Shown piece after piece: positions 7,641 through 16,734 of a stretch of DNA of 20,459 nucleotides. The translations under genes were made by a program, and so were the position numbers. A model generated the notes under the pieces. The model saw only the letters and a program-made list of their open reading frames with translations. It did not search any database and had not been told where the DNA came from. Source of the stretch: Candidatus Delongbacteria bacterium. GTDB lineage: Bacteria; Delongbacteria; UBA4055. The stretch lies in the NCBI GenBank assembly GCA_016938535.1, contig JAFGUL010000129.1:1-20459 (forward strand), in the 5' to 3' direction. The first letter of the stretch is position 1. Every line of letters begins with the position of its first letter.

Positions 7641-7667
7641 AATGGATAATTATAAGGGAAGAAAAAA

Positions 7668-9425
7668 ATGAAAATCGCTCTTCATATTACGCATGAAGCT
7701 GTTCAGAAAATCGGAGGGATCGGATCCGTAATTGCCGGGCTTGCAACTTCCTCTTCATACCGTAATTATTACGACAGAACCATCCTTTACGGCCCGCTGT
7801 TCAATACGGAAGGTAATCCGAGTTCAAGGCTCGGTAAAGACGGCGTGGTGCTTTATTCGGGGATCGACAATTATGATATGGAAAAATACACCCATATTTT
7901 TGCACCGATAGAAAAAAAATACGGGATAGGTATAGTTTACGGCAAAAGAATTATGGCCAACGAGACTAATCCGGGTCATGCGAACGAGATCGAGACTATA
8001 CTGATCCATATAAACAACATGAAAACCGAGACTGTTGACAGGCTCAAGTTCATGCTCTGGGAAAGTTACGGTATCCAGTCTGAAAGATACGGGGACTGGG
8101 ATTATGAACAGTATGTCAGGATAGCTGTTCCCTACGCTGAAATTCTCAAAGGTCTTACTTCAAAAGATGATGCAGTAACTCATTTTTCGCATGAATACAT
8201 GGGTATGGCCTGCGCTCTTAAAATAACTATAGACAGAAACAAAGGCCTGTTCAAAAACCACAGAACAATTTTCTATGCACACGAGGTTTCAACTTCAAGA
8301 AGTATAACAGAAAACCTGCCGGGTCACGATATTTCCTTTTACGGGATAATGGACAGAACCGATACAGACAGAATATCCATGGAAAGTATTTTCGGGGACA
8401 GATCGGAATACTACAGGAACGAACTCGTAAAAAGAACAATTCATCTTGACAAGATATTCGCTGTAAGTTCCCTTATAGCAAAAGAGATAAAATTCTTAAA
8501 TCCCGGGATCGACGATAAAAAAATCGAAGTTGTATATAACGGGATATTCCATAAAAAAATCGACCTCAAAGCAAAAAAAAGCAGCAGAGAGACAATAAAG
8601 AAATACTGTAAAACTCTTTTTAACTATACCCCGGATGCGATATTTACACATGTCACAAGACTTGTTTCGAGTAAGGGTTTATGGCGCGATGTGATGCTTC
8701 TCGAAGAACTGGATGAGCTTTTTGAATCAAATTCGATGACGGGATTCTACATTCTGCTTTCAACGCTGATCGGTACAGGGCGGCCGGCTCAGGATGTTGC
8801 GAGGATGGAAAATGAATACGGCTGGCCGGTAATGCACAAGGAAGGCTGGCCCGATCTTGTGGGTATGGAATCGGAAGTTTACAGCGGAATTGAACATTTC
8901 AACGCAAAATCAAAAGCGATAAAAGCTGTATTTATAAACCAGTTCGGTTTCAACAGGCACAGCACGGGAAACAGAATACCGGAGAATGCGCACTGGATCG
9001 ACTTGAGAACAGGTTCTGACGCTGAATTCGGAATGTCGGTTTATGAACCTTTCGGGATCGCGCAGATAGAAACAGTTCCTTTCGGAAGCGTTGCAGTTCT
9101 TTCGGATGCCTGCGGATGCGCTGATCTGATCAAAAACAAATTCAAATCAGCTCCCGATGCTTTTCATATAATTGAGTTTACGAAAGGTATAAAAGAGGCG
9201 TCAGACGAAAAAATAATGAATCTTGATGCCCCCGGTAGAAGAGAGATCGAAAAAGATATGATCAGAAAGGAAGCTGAGAATATTTTCACGAAAGTAGCCG
9301 GAGTTTGTTCTGAAAAAGACATGGACACTCATCTGAAAAACGCACAGAGATTATCTATGGAGATCGACTGGGACCATATAGTGCTGAATAATATAATCCC
9401 GGTGCTGAAAAAGATACACATTTAA
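7668..9425 (+). CDS. glycogen-synthase-like GT-B glycosyltransferase
   Basis: Likely extends alpha-1,4-glucan from a nucleotide-glucose donor in the cytoplasm. The start MKIALHITHEAVQKIGGIGSV matches the K-x-GG-[LI]-x-x-V donor loop of glycogen/starch synthases. The middle has HFSHEYMG and TIFYAHEVST, and AVSSLIAKEI leads to VVYNGI at the domain junction. The C-terminal FGMSVYEPFGIAQIE holds the retaining E-x7-E pair E460/E468, then SDACGCADLI. At 585 aa it is longer than classical GlgA (about 480), and parts look intermediate between GT5 and GT3 enzymes, so I do not call it glgA. AAGGGA lies 8 nt before the ATG. First gene of the glycogen operon, 26 nt before the debranching enzyme. Whether the donor is ADP- or UDP-glucose cannot be told. 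Confidence 0.8.
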   Translation: MKIALHITHEAVQKIGGIGSVIAGLATSSSYRNYYDRTILYGPLFNTEGNPSSRLGKDGVVLYSGIDNYDMEKYTHIFAPIEKKYGIGIVYGKRIMANETNPGHANEIETILIHINNMKTETVDRLKFMLWESYGIQSERYGDWDYEQYVRIAVPYAEILKGLTSKDDAVTHFSHEYMGMACALKITIDRNKGLFKNHRTIFYAHEVSTSRSITENLPGHDISFYGIMDRTDTDRISMESIFGDRSEYYRNELVKRTIHLDKIFAVSSLIAKEIKFLNPGIDDKKIEVVYNGIFHKKIDLKAKKSSRETIKKYCKTLFNYTPDAIFTHVTRLVSSKGLWRDVMLLEELDELFESNSMTGFYILLSTLIGTGRPAQDVARMENEYGWPVMHKEGWPDLVGMESEVYSGIEHFNAKSKAIKAVFINQFGFNRHSTGNRIPENAHWIDLRTGSDAEFGMSVYEPFGIAQIETVPFGSVAVLSDACGCADLIKNKFKSAPDAFHIIEFTKGIKEASDEKIMNLDAPGRREIEKDMIRKEAENIFTKVAGVCSEKDMDTHLKNAQRLSMEIDWDHIVLNNIIPVLKKIHI

Positions 9426-9451
9426 TATATTTTTCCAAAAGGAGGTTTTTC

Positions 9452-11488
9452 ATGGATTTCAACTACTATTACAACGAAGTAATGCATCATGAGTGGGTCG
9501 TCAGCAACAGAAAAGGCGGATATTCGATGGGATGCGGAAATTTCGTCAATAAAAGGAAGTATAACGGTCTGCTTATAGCGGCGGATGATAAACTGAACCG
9601 TAACCATATAGTTCAGTCTCAGGAAGAAAAAGTCAGGTGGAGAAGTAAAGAGATATATCTCGATTCCAACAATTATTCTGAATGCATTTACCCGGACGGT
9701 TATGAGCACATAGTCAAAACATGGTTCTTCCCGTACCCTTGTGCCGTTTATTCATCAATTCCGAAGTCGGATGATTTTCTTATTGTCAAAGAGATCAAAA
9801 TGCACCCTTCAAAGAATATCGTGATGATAAATTTTATTAATTGCAGCTCGACTCCGGTAGAATTTGAGATAAGACCGAAATTTTCACTCAGAAATCATCA
9901 TTCGACCAACGATCCTTCAATTTGGGACAGAACTGATTGCAGTTTCGAAATGCGGGAGAACGACGCTGTTTTCAAACGGAACGACACGGGGCTTTCAGGG
10001 TGCGTTCATGCAGGTAAGGGGATAATGAAAGAGGAAACAATAATTTTCAGAAATGTTTTCTATCCGGCCGATGCGGCAAGAGGCTACGACGCTTCTGAAA
10101 GTGTTATATCTCCATGTGTCATCAGTTTTACTCTCGAAGCTGGAGAATCTAATTTCATCCTGTATTCAGACGATCCTGTTAAAAATGTAAAACGCACAGT
10201 CTCAGAGATCATTAAAAGATATGCGGAAAGCGTATTCCCGAAAGATCATCCGGCATCCTGCAAAAAGGGATATTCTCTTGAAAAGATCATGTTCTCGGAC
10301 GACAATCTTTATCCGTTAAAAAAATATTCCGATATACTTGACGAAATGTTCGATACTTTTCTCTTGAAAGACGACATTGTGGCAGGTTTTCCGTGGTTCT
10401 CGTCATGGGGCAGGGATACGATGATAAGCATGAAAGCTTTACTTCACAAAGATTCGGGTCATGAATTGTATCTGAAGATACTTGATAAGTACGGTAAAAA
10501 ACTTCAGAAGGGGATCCTGCCTAATGTGATCGGCGAGGGTGGAGAAGGAACAAACTATAATTCAGTAGATTCTGCTCTGTTATTCGCTTTGAGGGCAGGC
10601 GACATCTTCCCTTTTCTGAAGGATGATAAAATTAAAACAAAACTCTTCAGATATCTGACTGAAATAATCGGGAACTACGCATATAATAAACTATTGCCGT
10701 TTTATGCCGATGAAGACGGACTTATAGAACTGAAGAAAAGCGATGATGCGCTCACATGGATGGATGCAAAGGTTTACAATAAACCCGTGACTCCAAGGTG
10801 GGGTAAACCGGTCGAGATCAACGCTATGTGGTATAATGCGCTGAAAATCTTCGAATCGGTCTCAAAACAGCTCGGCAAAAAGACATTCGATCTCAAATAT
10901 CTTAAATTCAGCCTGAAAGATGTAAGGTCGATCATTAAAAAGATCGAAGGTTCTGCCGAAAAATTCATAATTAACGGACATATTGCCGACAGAGTGGAGA
11001 ACGGTTCGGCTGCAGATGAGTTCAGGCCTAATGTACTTATTGCGATGTCTCTTCCCCATAAGCTCTGGTCAGATGATGTGATGGAGAACAGCTTCAACAT
11101 AGTTAAGGAAGAGCTTCTCACGCCCTACGGTATCAGAACACTCACTCCGAGGAACAGTCAGTTCAAGAAGAAATACATCGGAAGTCACACGCAGCTTGAT
11201 CTTGCATACCACCAGGGAACAGTCTGGGCATGGCTGATGGGACCGTTAATCGAGTCTTTTTATGCGATAAACAAAAAGAAGATGAAAAAAGCAGAGCTGA
11301 AAGACAGGATAGATCTTTTCATTGAAAGACTCAAAAACGGAATTCTAAAAGGACACATATCTTCGGTAGCCGAAGTGTGGGACGGGGATAATCCTCATTT
11401 TCCCAAAGGCTGCCCCGCTCAGGCATGGAGTGTGGCTGCGATGATAGTTGCCGAACATATCTTCGATAAACCGGGAGGAAAAAAATGA
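9452..11488 (+). CDS. glycogen debranching enzyme, amylo-alpha-1,6-glucosidase (GH133)
   Basis: Hydrolyses alpha-1,6 branch stubs of glycogen; 678 aa. The N-terminal beta-rich domain (about 10-215) opens with EWVVSNRKGGYSMG, the usual GDE_N signature, followed by NGLLIAA. The catalytic (alpha/alpha)6 domain (about 290-675) shows FPWFSSWGRD322TMIS, LPNVIGEGGEGTNYNSVDSAL, WGKPVEINAMWYNAL, TPYGIRTL, YHQGTVWAWLMGP, VAEVWDG and GCPAQAWSVA. It lacks the 4-alpha-glucanotransferase half found in the eukaryotic bifunctional enzyme. A strong AAGGAGG sits 6 nt before the ATG. Its last 4 nt overlap the next gene (ATGA). Assignment is very secure; whether it also acts on other glucans is open. Confidence 0.93.
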   Translation: MDFNYYYNEVMHHEWVVSNRKGGYSMGCGNFVNKRKYNGLLIAADDKLNRNHIVQSQEEKVRWRSKEIYLDSNNYSECIYPDGYEHIVKTWFFPYPCAVYSSIPKSDDFLIVKEIKMHPSKNIVMINFINCSSTPVEFEIRPKFSLRNHHSTNDPSIWDRTDCSFEMRENDAVFKRNDTGLSGCVHAGKGIMKEETIIFRNVFYPADAARGYDASESVISPCVISFTLEAGESNFILYSDDPVKNVKRTVSEIIKRYAESVFPKDHPASCKKGYSLEKIMFSDDNLYPLKKYSDILDEMFDTFLLKDDIVAGFPWFSSWGRDTMISMKALLHKDSGHELYLKILDKYGKKLQKGILPNVIGEGGEGTNYNSVDSALLFALRAGDIFPFLKDDKIKTKLFRYLTEIIGNYAYNKLLPFYADEDGLIELKKSDDALTWMDAKVYNKPVTPRWGKPVEINAMWYNALKIFESVSKQLGKKTFDLKYLKFSLKDVRSIIKKIEGSAEKFIINGHIADRVENGSAADEFRPNVLIAMSLPHKLWSDDVMENSFNIVKEELLTPYGIRTLTPRNSQFKKKYIGSHTQLDLAYHQGTVWAWLMGPLIESFYAINKKKMKKAELKDRIDLFIERLKNGILKGHISSVAEVWDGDNPHFPKGCPAQAWSVAAMIVAEHIFDKPGGKK

Positions 11489-12804
11489 GAGTACTGATGT
11501 TCACCTGGGAATTCCCTCCTGTAATTGCCGGAGGCCTGGGTACAGCCTGCTACGGGATCGTAAAAGGACTGCTTAAAAAAGGAGTTGAGATCGATCTTGT
11601 ACTGCCTACGCGGGAGGAAGTATATTTCCCGTTAAGAAAAGTATCAGACGCCGATGATCTTCCTGTCAAATTCATTTCGCCTGCGAGGGAGCAGGAATAT
11701 ACGAATACCGTCTTCAAGACCGATACGGAAAGATTCAGCTTCATCGGGATTTCATCCGTGCCTGAATCCTACATCAGCGTGTCAGAAGTTAAAACTTTCT
11801 ATGAGTATTTTCTGAGCACTACGCAAAGATTCGATTATAAGACAAAAGTTCCTTTTCATGATATAATGAACAATATCTCGGGATCTGAAGATATTTTCGA
11901 AAAAGTCAAAGAATTTACTCTCCGGGCTCAAAGATATGCGCAGACACTTCAGTTCGACATTATTCACGCGCATGACTGGCTTACATACACTGCCGGCATA
12001 ATTGCGAAATCAGTATCAGGTAAAAGTCTGGTATGCCACATGCACGCCACCGAGTTCGACAGGGCGGGAGGAGCCGGCGACGGAAGAGTCCACAACATCG
12101 AGTATTCAGGTATGGCCGAAGCGGATTCAGTTATAGCTGTCTCAAAATATACGGCAGAGATGGTGATATCAAGATATCTTATCGACACCGCGAAGATAAA
12201 TGTAGTTCATAATGCGCACAACATTGATGTTTCCGATGCAGGTGAGCGTAAAAGGATATTCAAAGATCCTGTAATACTGTTTCTCGGAAGAATAACGCTT
12301 CAGAAAGGACCCGATTATTTTCTCGAAGCGGCAAAGATCATTCTTGAAAAATACCCGAAAACAAGGTTCGTCATGGCCGGAGCGGGCGACATGGAGAGAA
12401 AGATAGTCCATAAATCTGCGAAATACAGGCTTAAGAACCGTTTTCTCTTTACAGGTTTCCTTAAGGGCGCACATGTGGCTGAAATGTTCTCAAGTTCGGA
12501 CATTTATGTTATGAGCTCAGTTTCAGAACCGTTCGGAATAGCTCCTCTCGAGGCAATGTCTTACGGGCTCGCCACGATAATTTCAAAACAATCCGGAGTT
12601 GCGGAAGTCATAGAAAACGCTATCAAGGTTGATTTCTGGGATGTCGAGCTTCTCGCGAATGAAATTATCAGGCTCATTGAGAATCCCGACGAAAGAAAAG
12701 ATCTCGGTGAAAGAGGCAGGCACGAAGTTGAGCAGATCAAATGGGACAGCGCATGCGAAGAGATAATTAAAGTTTATGAAAAGACAATGGGAAGGAATAT
12801 ATGA
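11485..12804 (+). CDS. GT4-type glycosyltransferase, glycogen/starch-synthase-like
   Basis: Second GT-B glucosyltransferase of the operon, 439 aa. The N-terminal domain starts MRVLMFTWEFPPVIAGGLGTA, similar to the donor loop of archaeal-type glycogen synthases. IIHAHDWLT, HMHATEFDR and AVSKYTAEMV lead to NVVHNAHN. The C-terminal domain has ILFLGRITLQKGPDYFLEAA, FVMAGAGDMER and SSVSEPFGIAPLEAMSYG with the E-x7-E pair E348/E356. No signal peptide or membrane segment is seen. It overlaps both neighbours by 4 nt (ATGA at each end), implying coupled translation with the debranching enzyme and the GH57 enzyme. It may make the glucan directly, build maltosaccharides (as GlgM does with glucose-1-phosphate), or act as primer. 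The motifs do not decide between these. Confidence 0.83.
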   Translation: MRVLMFTWEFPPVIAGGLGTACYGIVKGLLKKGVEIDLVLPTREEVYFPLRKVSDADDLPVKFISPAREQEYTNTVFKTDTERFSFIGISSVPESYISVSEVKTFYEYFLSTTQRFDYKTKVPFHDIMNNISGSEDIFEKVKEFTLRAQRYAQTLQFDIIHAHDWLTYTAGIIAKSVSGKSLVCHMHATEFDRAGGAGDGRVHNIEYSGMAEADSVIAVSKYTAEMVISRYLIDTAKINVVHNAHNIDVSDAGERKRIFKDPVILFLGRITLQKGPDYFLEAAKIILEKYPKTRFVMAGAGDMERKIVHKSAKYRLKNRFLFTGFLKGAHVAEMFSSSDIYVMSSVSEPFGIAPLEAMSYGLATIISKQSGVAEVIENAIKVDFWDVELLANEIIRLIENPDERKDLGERGRHEVEQIKWDSACEEIIKVYEKTMGRNI

Positions 12805-13994
12805 TAAATCTTGTTTTTTATTTTCAGGTGCACCAGCCGTACAGGATCAAAAATTTCTCTGTACTTGATATCGGTAAGGGCAAGGACTGCTTTGACGAGG
12901 AGCTGAACAGGGAGATCATGCTCAAAGTTGCGAAGAAATGCTACCTTCCTACAAATAAACTTATGCTTGAACTAATTGATAAATACGAGGGAAAATTCAG
13001 GATCGCCTACTCTATCACCGGAACTGCGATCGAACAGTTCAAAAAATACTGCCCGGAAGTGCTTTATTCGTTCAGAGATCTTGCCAAAACTAATTGTGTG
13101 GAGTTCATCGGTGAAACTTACTACCACTCTCTGTCCTTCCTTTATGACAAGGATGAATTTCTCGATCAGGTAAGGATGCACCGCAATACCGTTCAGCAGG
13201 AATTCGGCTTCTCACCTATCACTTTCAGAAATACCGAGCTTATTTATCAGAATTTCCTTTCCGATCTTATCTGGGAGGAGGAAGGGTATAAGGTGATACT
13301 CACGGAAGGCGTTGACAGGATACTCGACTGGAGATCTCCGCTTTATGCCTACAAGGATCACAATAAGAACCTGAACATGCTTCTCAAATTCTACTCCCTT
13401 TCCGATGATATCGCTTTCAGATTCTCTAATAAGGGATGGGTGGAATACCCTCTTACTGTTCAAAAATTCGTAAAATGGATCAACGACCTGCATCTGATCG
13501 AGCAGGGAGGCAAAAACCTCTTCCTGAACCTGTTCATGGACTATGAGACCTTCGGAGAACATCAGTGGGAAGAGACCGGCATTTTCGAATTCATGCACAA
13601 ACTTCCCGGAAAGATCCTCAAGTCGAAGCAGATCGAATTCTCATGGCCGTCCGATGTCATTGAAAAAGCCAATTATCAGCCCGAAAGCATTTCTTTTCCC
13701 GAGCCTGTTTCATGGGCGGATATGGAAAGGGATCTTTCCGCATGGAGAGAGAACGATATGCAGTATAATGCGCTTGAGACATTTTACGATATACTCAAAA
13801 AAGTAAAAGCATCCGGCAACCCCGAACTTTTAGAGATCGCCAGAAAACTTTCAACATCAGACCACTTCTACTATATGTCAACAAAATATTTTCAGGATGG
13901 TGATGTGCATAAATACTTTTCACCTTACGGATCGCCGGAGGCAGGTTACAGGAATTTTATGAATGCAATTACGGATCTTGAAGAAAGAATTTAA
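12801..13994 (+). CDS. GH57 alpha-amylase-type glycoside hydrolase
   Basis: Cytoplasmic retaining alpha-glucan hydrolase or transferase of family GH57, 397 aa. The conserved family regions are readable: region 1 VH11QP, region 2 around FIGETYYH (102-109), region 3 TFRNTE146LIY with the nucleophile, and region 4 FMD247YETFGEHQ with the acid/base. These match the shorter alpha-amylase-like GH57 group. GH57 branching enzymes are longer, usually above 500 aa, so a branching role is less likely but not excluded. There is no signal peptide, so it acts on intracellular glycogen. The start codon overlaps the upstream stop (ATGA), and 15 nt separate it from the phosphorylase gene. No other branching enzyme is in the operon. 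Confidence 0.9.
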   Translation: MINLVFYFQVHQPYRIKNFSVLDIGKGKDCFDEELNREIMLKVAKKCYLPTNKLMLELIDKYEGKFRIAYSITGTAIEQFKKYCPEVLYSFRDLAKTNCVEFIGETYYHSLSFLYDKDEFLDQVRMHRNTVQQEFGFSPITFRNTELIYQNFLSDLIWEEEGYKVILTEGVDRILDWRSPLYAYKDHNKNLNMLLKFYSLSDDIAFRFSNKGWVEYPLTVQKFVKWINDLHLIEQGGKNLFLNLFMDYETFGEHQWEETGIFEFMHKLPGKILKSKQIEFSWPSDVIEKANYQPESISFPEPVSWADMERDLSAWRENDMQYNALETFYDILKKVKASGNPELLEIARKLSTSDHFYYMSTKYFQDGDVHKYFSPYGSPEAGYRNFMNAITDLEERI

Positions 13995-14009
13995 AAAAAG
14001 GAGCTACTT

Positions 14010-16556
14010 ATGAAATTCAGGAACTTTTATGTAAAACCGGTCGTGCCCGAAGCCCTTCAGCCGTTATATGAGATATCTTACAATATGTGGTCAACATGGG
14101 ATAAAGAAGCGGAAAGACTCTTCAGGAGAATAAATCCGGAACTTTTTAGAAATGTTAAGCACAATCCCGTGGAATTTCTGCATAAAATTTCTCAGGACGA
14201 TATGAAAAGGCTGTCCGAGGACAGCGGATTTCTATACGAACTCGAAAAGGTTTATGACAAATACAAAAGATATATGAGTTTCGAAGGATTCTACACCGAT
14301 GAGACCGGACAGGATGTACCTGCTGATAAAGAAAATGTGATCGCCTATTTTTCAATGGAGTTCGGAATGCACGAATCCGTTCCCATTTATTCGGGAGGAC
14401 TGGGAGTTCTTGCAGGAGATTATCTTAAAGCAGCTTCAGATACCGGGCTTCCTCTCTATGGCATGGGACTTTTATACACCTACGGTTATATGAATCAGAG
14501 GATCGCCGTTGACGGTTTTCAGCACGAGGAATATCAGGAAAACAAGTGGTATCTAAAACCCGTAAAGGAAACATTCGACAAGAACGGCGAACCCGTGCTC
14601 TTTCCGATGAAGATCAAAGATAAAGATATATGGGTCAAAATATGGGAAATTGATGTAGGTCAGATCAAATTATATCTTCTCGACACAAATATTCAGCAGA
14701 ACGATCTTTCCGCAAGGTGCATAACAGATTATCTTTATGTGGCTGACAGGGATCTGAGGATCCAGCAGGAAATAATCCTCGGACAGGGCGGCATGAAAGC
14801 TCTGGACATTCTGGGAATAAAACCGAAGATTTATCATCTTAACGAAGGGCACTCAGCTTTCCTCATCCTCGAAAGGATAAAGAAAATGCTTTTGGAAGAC
14901 AAAATGCCTTTCGAGAAAGCCAGACAGCTTGTCATTCAGTCAACAGTTTTCACCACGCACACGCCTGTAATTGAAGGCAATGAACATTTCGATGAATCGT
15001 ATATAAGAGAATATTTCAAAAATGATGTGACCCAGCTCGGAATGACTATGGACAGATTCCTTGAATGCGGAAAAGTTGACAGCGCAAAAAATTTCTGGCT
15101 TCCCGTTTTTGCGATCAAATATTCTAAATACAGGAACGGCGTTTCAGAGATTCACGGAGAAGTTTCAAGAGGTATGTGGAAAGATATTTTCCCTTACTTC
15201 CAGGAGGATGAAGTCCCGATCGATTCAGTAACCAACGGCGTTCACCTTCAGACCTGGCTCAGTATGGAGATCACTTATCTTTTCGACCGCTATCTCGGAC
15301 CTGATTACCTTCACAGGGCGAACAGTCCGGAATTATGGGAAGGGATTTCAGTGATACCTAACAGCGAGATATGGGAAGCTCATAAAAGGCGTAAAGAACA
15401 GCTGATCACTTTTGTCAGAAAAAAACTGGTACATACCCTCCAGAGAAAAGGCGCACCGGCAAAAAGCATCAAGCAGGCCTCAAATGTTTTAAATTCTCAG
15501 TATCTCACTATAGGTTTCGCAAGAAGGTTCGCTGCTTATAAAAGGGCCAATCTTCTCCTTCAAGATCCGGAAAGGCTTAAAAAAATACTGACAAATCCCC
15601 AAAAACCCGTTCAAATGATCTTTGCCGGTAAAGCTCATCCCGCCGATGTAGTAGGTAAAGGGATAATAAAAGAGATACTTACATTTACAGAACAATACGG
15701 TCTTGAGGATCACATAGTTTTCGTCGAAGACTACGATATGGATATCGCCAGGCACATGGTTCAGGGTGTGGATGTATGGCTGAACAATCCGATGAAACCT
15801 CTTGAAGCGAGCGGAACTTCGGGCATCAAAGCGGGAATTAACGGAGTGTTGAATTTCAGCGTTCTTGACGGATGGTGGCCGGAATGTTATGACGGCACGA
15901 ACGGATGGGCGATCACAGCGGGAGATTATTATCATGACCCTGTACTGAAAAATTCCGCAGAAGCACAGCAGATCTATGACCTTCTCGAAGAGGAGATCAC
16001 GGAGAAATTCTATCAGAAATCCGAAAGTTATTATCCAGAGGAATGGCTGGAGATGATGAAAAGCTCTATTTATTCAGTCGGTAAAGGATTTAATATGCAC
16101 AGGATGCTGACTGAATATTTCAATAAATTCTACAATAAGGAATTCAAGACAATAGACCGCTTAAAAAAGAAAGACTATAAAGAGCTCGATGAAATGATGG
16201 CGGTCAACACCCTGTTCAAAGACAAATGGAAACATGTCATAATTAAAGACGCATTTATCGGCACCGAAACTCAGAGCGTAATATCTTCGGAAAAACTTCC
16301 TGTCGAAGTATATGTTTATCTGGACAACATGAAAGAGGGGGATGTCTCGGTTGAACTTTTTTACTGTGCTGATGGAAAGACCTGCGAGATCATTCAATTG
16401 AAATTTGTTGAACGGTATAACGATAATGTTGCTAAATTTACCGGAAAATTCGAACTTACAGGATCAGGCGAGCAGGGTTTTAATATAAGGATAGTTCCAT
16501 CGAACAAATTCTTTGCGGAGCTTTATCCCGAATATATAAAATGGTTTGAAAAATAG
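14010..16556 (+). CDS. alpha-glucan (glycogen) phosphorylase, GT35 with N-terminal DUF3417
   Basis: PLP enzyme releasing glucose-1-phosphate from glycogen; 848 aa. The N-terminal DUF3417 segment (about 10-110; LYEISYNMWSTWD) marks the thermophile/actinobacterial-type phosphorylase rather than the GlgP/MalP type. AYFSMEFGMHESVPIYSGGLG and LAGDYLKAASD (about 110-145) form the active-site entry. IYHLNEGHSAF, TTHTPVIEGNE and VTNGVHLQTW follow. The PLP lysine is K607 in EASGTSGIKAGING, followed by LNFSVLDGWWPE. Residues about 735-848 form a C-terminal beta-rich extension (VEVYVYLDNM to NIRIVPSNKFF). AAAGGAG lies 6 nt before the ATG. It is the last gene of the operon; the hairpin at 16557-16582 starts right after its stop. 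Assignment is secure. Confidence 0.94.
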   Translation: MKFRNFYVKPVVPEALQPLYEISYNMWSTWDKEAERLFRRINPELFRNVKHNPVEFLHKISQDDMKRLSEDSGFLYELEKVYDKYKRYMSFEGFYTDETGQDVPADKENVIAYFSMEFGMHESVPIYSGGLGVLAGDYLKAASDTGLPLYGMGLLYTYGYMNQRIAVDGFQHEEYQENKWYLKPVKETFDKNGEPVLFPMKIKDKDIWVKIWEIDVGQIKLYLLDTNIQQNDLSARCITDYLYVADRDLRIQQEIILGQGGMKALDILGIKPKIYHLNEGHSAFLILERIKKMLLEDKMPFEKARQLVIQSTVFTTHTPVIEGNEHFDESYIREYFKNDVTQLGMTMDRFLECGKVDSAKNFWLPVFAIKYSKYRNGVSEIHGEVSRGMWKDIFPYFQEDEVPIDSVTNGVHLQTWLSMEITYLFDRYLGPDYLHRANSPELWEGISVIPNSEIWEAHKRRKEQLITFVRKKLVHTLQRKGAPAKSIKQASNVLNSQYLTIGFARRFAAYKRANLLLQDPERLKKILTNPQKPVQMIFAGKAHPADVVGKGIIKEILTFTEQYGLEDHIVFVEDYDMDIARHMVQGVDVWLNNPMKPLEASGTSGIKAGINGVLNFSVLDGWWPECYDGTNGWAITAGDYYHDPVLKNSAEAQQIYDLLEEEITEKFYQKSESYYPEEWLEMMKSSIYSVGKGFNMHRMLTEYFNKFYNKEFKTIDRLKKKDYKELDEMMAVNTLFKDKWKHVIIKDAFIGTETQSVISSEKLPVEVYVYLDNMKEGDVSVELFYCADGKTCEIIQLKFVERYNDNVAKFTGKFELTGSGEQGFNIRIVPSNKFFAELYPEYIKWFEK

Positions 16557-16582
16557 AGAAACGGGCAATTATGCCCGTTTCT
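16557..16582 (+). terminator. hairpin at the end of the glycogen operon, probable terminator
   Basis: AGAAACGGGCA (16557-16567) and TGCCCGTTTCT (16572-16582) form a perfect 11-bp stem with a 4-nt loop, one base after the phosphorylase stop. The only U-rich part on the plus strand is inside the 3' arm (GTTTCT), and C residues follow, so the tract is poor. On the minus strand a run of T follows the stem. It could work in both directions. Confidence 0.6.
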
Positions 16583-16601
16583 ACCCCCCTGTTATTGAAC
16601 T

Positions 16602-16656
16602 GTCACAAAGGTAATATACGAACGATCTATCCTTGTAACTGTGTCGCAGGTCACAA
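16602..16656 (+). promoter_or_regulatory. repeated GTCACAA half-sites upstream of the GlcD gene
   Basis: GTCACAA occurs at 16602-16608 and 16650-16656, and the inverted near-copy TTGTAAC (6 of 7) at 16633-16639. The last two form an inverted repeat with a 10-nt spacer. All lie upstream of the promoter candidate at 16679-16707, a position suited to an activator. The binding factor is unknown. Confidence 0.3.
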
Positions 16657-16678
16657 TTTTGGAACAAAGCTTATTTTC

Positions 16679-16707
16679 TTGAACATAAGCAAAATATTTC
16701 GTATTTT
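16679..16707 (+). promoter_or_regulatory. candidate promoter for glcD-like/rseP
   Basis: TTGAAC (16679-16684) and TATTTT (16702-16707), 17 nt apart, each match consensus at 4 of 6 positions and end 27 nt before the predicted GTG start. A promoter is expected here because the glycogen operon appears to terminate just upstream. Confidence 0.32.
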
Positions 16708-16734
16708 TCACACCCGGTCATAAAAACGGAAAAT

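Noticed and set aside
10774..11121. 115-codon minus-strand frame within the debranching gene
   Set aside because: Lies opposite strongly conserved catalytic-domain sequence of GH133, with no recognisable motifs.
15489..15935. 148-codon minus-strand frame within the phosphorylase gene
   Set aside because: Antisense to the conserved PLP-binding region; looks like a shadow of the real gene.
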